DNA of 50,320 nt from positions 1-50,320 of the forward strand of contig NZ_JAUOQH010000026.1 of NCBI RefSeq assembly GCF_030547075.1, read 5' to 3'. The position numbers were made by a program, and so were the translations under genes. Below are positions 47,388-50,320 of the stretch, piece after piece (within the stretch, counting starts at the first letter, position 1; the number at the start of each line of letters is the position of its first letter). This DNA is from Alteromonas sp. 1_MG-2023 (GTDB taxonomy: Bacteria; Pseudomonadota; Gammaproteobacteria; Enterobacterales; Alteromonadaceae). Under the pieces are notes generated by a model, which had not been told where the DNA came from, did not search any database, and saw only the letters and a program-made list of their open reading frames with translations.

Positions 47388-49783
47388 TATTCATCACTCC
47401 CCGTTGGTAAGTTGAGGAAGGTAATGTTGAATGTTTTGTTGATAGGCGTATCAGACATCCTAATTTCTTGGACACCCACAGGTTCACCGGCTATTCGAAG
47501 TGTATTATGAGGAAATAAAACATCCTCTATTTCAGTGCTTGGGGACAACGTAACATCTTGATTAATAGTCACTAAGCTAAGTACTCGGCCCTCTGCATCT
47601 AGGAAGCGATAGCGAGAAAGAATGTCACCCACGGTGTGGGTGTCCTCATTTTTATTTTCACCTTTTTCTCTATTAATAGCTGTTAAATCCTCGATAGCCA
47701 CTACCCAAGGTGTTTCAGCATCAAGTTTTAGGTTCGAATCTACCCATTGTTGGGTTTGAGAGCAGCTTAATGTCACTTCTCGTGCACCTAAACCATAGAA
47801 ATACTGCCTAATCCCATCTTCTGTTTGCAATAAAAGCGATGCGGGTTTTATAAAGCTCTTATTATTAAAAACAGGCTTAAATACCAATGCATTGCCAGCC
47901 TCTTCAGCTTTAGGAGACAAGGTCGCAGTGCAAACATCAATTTGAGCATTGCCCAGCACCAATTCTACTTGTCCTTTTTCAATACCCTTTGGTTTGAGGT
48001 TTTCTGCACCCACATGTGGAGTATCACTTTCATATAAGTAGTTAGTTTCGGGCTTCCTTGTTGAGCTAAATCGCTTTGCTTCCTCGGTAAGAAACACAAT
48101 GTCACGAACTTCAGCAGGCTCCTTCGCAGCACGATAGACGATAATATTAAGGCTGGAAGGCTGCTCTTTCGTGCGAATTAACACCTTATGGGCTTCGGTG
48201 TGAGCACTGGCTTGGTAGCGCGTATTACTTTCCTCGGCAGTTAACCATTGAGGCGGGTTAGGATAAGCGTGATATTGAACATCATAAGCTTGCCCCTCTC
48301 CTAACTCAAAATTAAGGCGGTCATTTTCCTGCCCCTCGAAGGTAAGCTCGTAAATTTTAACGTTATCAGCGTTACTCTTCCCGCTTGTAGTCTGAGGGCC
48401 TTTATTGGTTTGCTTGCTCTCGTTTTCCTGATATTCATTATTGTGGGTGTCCTGACCGCTATTATCTTGACGACCACTATTCTCTCTATCGCTATTCTGC
48501 TTGCCGTTTTCGCTACCTGTATGATCCACAGCGCCAGAATCAACCAGACTAAAATTAATTATTACCCCATTGTCTTCGTAATGAGCTTTTTGGTTTTGGT
48601 CTATCGAAACGTTGGTAATAAAAGACTCATCTGGATACCACGCTATTTTTGCCCGAACACTAGCAGCTTGCTTAATAGACTCAGTAAGACCACCCGCGCC
48701 CGTGAAATGTATTTGTGCGGTGCTAACTTTGCCTTCTTCTCTATATTGATTGTGAGAAAATGTGGGCCCTATATGTATTGGCTGGTTAATAAGCTCATCG
48801 TTCTTATCAAAAACCAGCGGCTCACTAAATTCGACATTTCCCAAGAAAACATTTTTGCTTAACGCATGGTTAAGCTCTAAAGAAAGCTCATCTTTCTTTT
48901 GTATTAATTGTCCATCTGGGTCGCTGAAAACTTTAGCTAAGTCAGATGCAGCTTCAACCTTTTGCGTTTGCGCCGACTCAACAATATCAAGCCATCTGTT
49001 CGCCCATTTTGTTCTCATCGTTGGCACATACGCTTCTTTTCCATCAACAACACGAGCCAATACTTCAGTTGAACGTATGCCTATTTCCTTACCTGAAATT
49101 GTATGCTGACTACTTGAAGTTAGTACTTGATGCTCTACCCAGCCGGATGCTTTATCTATAACTGCCAGCCCTGCTAAACGATTTCTTTCCTTACCTCCCT
49201 GAAACTCTATCCATACCTTTGAGTCTGATACCTTAGTCACCTTAAATTCAACGTTCGAAACACCACGAAACTCAGTGGTATTCGTCCACCCTTTGTTGGG
49301 GCTGATTGGCACTGCGATATTAGGTTGGCTTACATGATTGAGTAACTTACCAACGCTATTACCAAGCACATTAGTTAAACTGTCACGCAAACTATTTCCC
49401 GCAGTCTTAACATCTATCATTTCTCCCGACTGACTATTGATGACCATATCTGCGCCAGCGCCTTGCTCGCCAAGTAATTCAGCAGGAAAGCCCCCTTCTA
49501 CAGAGGTACTGAAAGTGCGTGAGCCAATATCGGTCTCAACCTTTCCAGGGGAAATATGGACATTAATACTATCTGCTTTATTTTCTGTTATTTCGAACGT
49601 TGCATAGCTATCTAACCGCATGTTTTCACTACCACGACCGGGCGTAGATATTTCCACCTCTTGAATGGTGTGATAATGACGACTCTCCCCTACTTCAGGG
49701 TTAAATTCGATAGTGTTATCGCCGAAGCAACCCACTAAAAATATCGTAATAGAAAAGATAAAAAGGTAAGAAAGTGAACGCAT
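47387..49783 (-). CDS. Large lipoprotein of unknown function
   Basis: 798 residues; lipobox FLVGC with Cys19. The N-terminal 270 residues form a beta-rich domain (VGESRHYHTIQEVEI..., then NKGWTNTTEFRG and ASGWVEHQVLTSS) of the kind seen in proteins that measure threshold-like INxQxGE motifs; I cannot name the family. A 60-residue linker (about 420-480) is rich in Asn, Gln, Ser and Asp and low in complexity. The C-terminal part is again beta-rich with a paired Cys (DVCTATLS, VTLSCSQTQ). The gene contains three copies of the 10-mer GGACACCCAC. Coupled to the YwqK-type gene. Confidence 0.75.
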   Translation of the reverse strand: MRSLSYLFIFSITIFLVGCFGDNTIEFNPEVGESRHYHTIQEVEISTPGRGSENMRLDSYATFEITENKADSINVHISPGKVETDIGSRTFSTSVEGGFPAELLGEQGAGADMVINSQSGEMIDVKTAGNSLRDSLTNVLGNSVGKLLNHVSQPNIAVPISPNKGWTNTTEFRGVSNVEFKVTKVSDSKVWIEFQGGKERNRLAGLAVIDKASGWVEHQVLTSSSQHTISGKEIGIRSTEVLARVVDGKEAYVPTMRTKWANRWLDIVESAQTQKVEAASDLAKVFSDPDGQLIQKKDELSLELNHALSKNVFLGNVEFSEPLVFDKNDELINQPIHIGPTFSHNQYREEGKVSTAQIHFTGAGGLTESIKQAASVRAKIAWYPDESFITNVSIDQNQKAHYEDNGVIINFSLVDSGAVDHTGSENGKQNSDRENSGRQDNSGQDTHNNEYQENESKQTNKGPQTTSGKSNADNVKIYELTFEGQENDRLNFELGEGQAYDVQYHAYPNPPQWLTAEESNTRYQASAHTEAHKVLIRTKEQPSSLNIIVYRAAKEPAEVRDIVFLTEEAKRFSSTRKPETNYLYESDTPHVGAENLKPKGIEKGQVELVLGNAQIDVCTATLSPKAEEAGNALVFKPVFNNKSFIKPASLLLQTEDGIRQYFYGLGAREVTLSCSQTQQWVDSNLKLDAETPWVVAIEDLTAINREKGENKNEDTHTVGDILSRYRFLDAEGRVLSLVTINQDVTLSPSTEIEDVLFPHNTLRIAGEPVGVQEIRMSDTPINKTFNITFLNLPTGSDE

Positions 49784-50320
49784 AAATTCTCGTATATTTG
49801 ATAGAGGGAAAAGGCGATTGGCGTTACAGCGAAGTGAAACAGCTTTGAAATGCAGAGGAAAATACTCTACTTAAAAGGGTAGCGACCTTAGTTAATTATT
49901 TCAATAAAAGTGAGACAGCCACCCTATTTAGTAGGGAGAGAAGCAACTAAAGTGCCAATCGCCTTTTATAAGTTTTGAATGCGACAGGTGAATATCGGCA
50001 AAATCTAGAACTAGCCTAAGACACACACAAAAGAATTAAAGGTCGCGCTATACCTAGAGCACTACAACTTACCCAACCTAGGACTCCAAAAAATTCAGGA
50101 GAGATCTCCTGCAACTCTTGGATAGACAAATAGCAGCTTTACTTTGTGTCTTTTAATTGCGCCATTATATGGCTACGAAACCAATTCGGCCCCTATTAGT
50201 TAGACACCCATACAAACCATCCCCAAGTTCAGTAGATTTTTTCTCCCTTTCACGCAAATATAGAAAACTCACTATTACTGCTGATTCATAACCATGCCTC
50301 GCCCTAGAAAATCACTCATT
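49784..50320 (-). other. 537-bp upstream region of the lipoprotein gene, to window end
   Basis: No gene is supported on either strand. It holds the inverted-repeat leader (49809-49967), a small hairpin AGGAGA/TCTCCT near 50097-50110, and GACACCCAT (50203-50211), a variant of the dispersed motif. The lipoprotein promoter is presumably here, but I see no consensus pair. Confidence 0.5.
49809..49967 (-). promoter_or_regulatory. Structure-prone leader closed by a 14-bp inverted repeat
   Basis: AAAAGGCGATTGGC (49809-49822) and its perfect reverse complement (49954-49967) are 131 bp apart. Between them lie hairpins CCCTA/TAGGG (49922-49936) and CTAC/GTAG (49867-49882). On the minus strand this would be a closed multi-branch RNA ending in CGCCTTTT about 26 bases before the lipoprotein start codon. 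A regulatory RNA and a short inverted-repeat element are both possible. Confidence 0.5.

Noticed and set aside
40221..50320. Genomic island or prophage in the last 10 kb
   Set aside because: No integrase, attachment repeats, phage genes or tRNA boundary were seen; the only hint of rearrangement is the ligase-tail fragment.

Overview
The window reads as chromosomal DNA of a marine gammaproteobacterium, most likely an Alteromonadaceae member (Alteromonas or a close relative). This rests on the contiguous order trnW-secE-nusG-rplKAJL-rpoBC-rpsLG-fusA-tuf, on E. coli-like protein sequences, and on the accessory content: a large TonB-dependent receptor, a PEP-CTERM-like exported protease, an M13 peptidase lipoprotein and the Lhr/PdeM/exonuclease/ligase repair set. 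The genus is an inference. I used no database search.

Region 1 (1-16.1 kb, minus strand) is the core transcription and translation block. Transcription enters at a promoter before tRNA-Trp, runs through secE-nusG and stops at a strong terminator. It restarts at a 17-bp-spaced promoter with a GC-rich discriminator for rplKAJL-rpoBC, which carries an L10 leader and an rplL-rpoB attenuator. It restarts again at a consensus promoter for rpsL-rpsG-fusA-tuf, whose leader holds a terminator-like hairpin. tuf is cut by the window edge.

Region 2 (16.1-33 kb) is housekeeping and accessory metabolism: an ABC exporter, an RraA-like protein, an M13 peptidase, an ACT-domain protein, a coupled run pyrC / two-lobe binding-protein-like gene / dbpA, a PhnA-type protein, a Blc-type lipocalin, a YdhF-like aldo/keto reductase, a YaeR-type glyoxalase-fold protein, a small CPxCG protein, folE, a MerR/carboxymuconolactone-decarboxylase pair, and the aguA-aguB pair that turns agmatine into putrescine.

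Region 3 (33-40.1 kb) is a ligase-associated DNA repair locus arranged divergently: pdeM and an Lhr-type helicase on the minus strand, the MBL exonuclease and ATP-dependent DNA ligase on the plus strand. Two unusual repeat systems flank and interrupt it: a 33-bp-period array and inverted copies built on the 10-mer GGACACCCAC (33.03-33.28 kb), and a tandemly duplicated 248-bp unit holding four copies of a 41-bp palindromic core, whose last copy is bounded by 28-bp inverted repeats (34.21-34.67 kb).

Region 4 (40.1-50.3 kb) is an envelope/export region: a TonB-dependent receptor, a DUF885-like exported protein lacking the usual HExxPGH motif, a metzincin-type protease with a PEP-CTERM-like tail, and a translationally coupled pair of a large lipoprotein and a YwqK/MORN-repeat protein that I cannot assign to a known system. 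GGACACCCAC appears three times inside the lipoprotein gene. The strongest leads are this dispersed 10-mer, the 248-bp repeat, the lipoprotein/YwqK pair, and the structure-prone leader in front of it.
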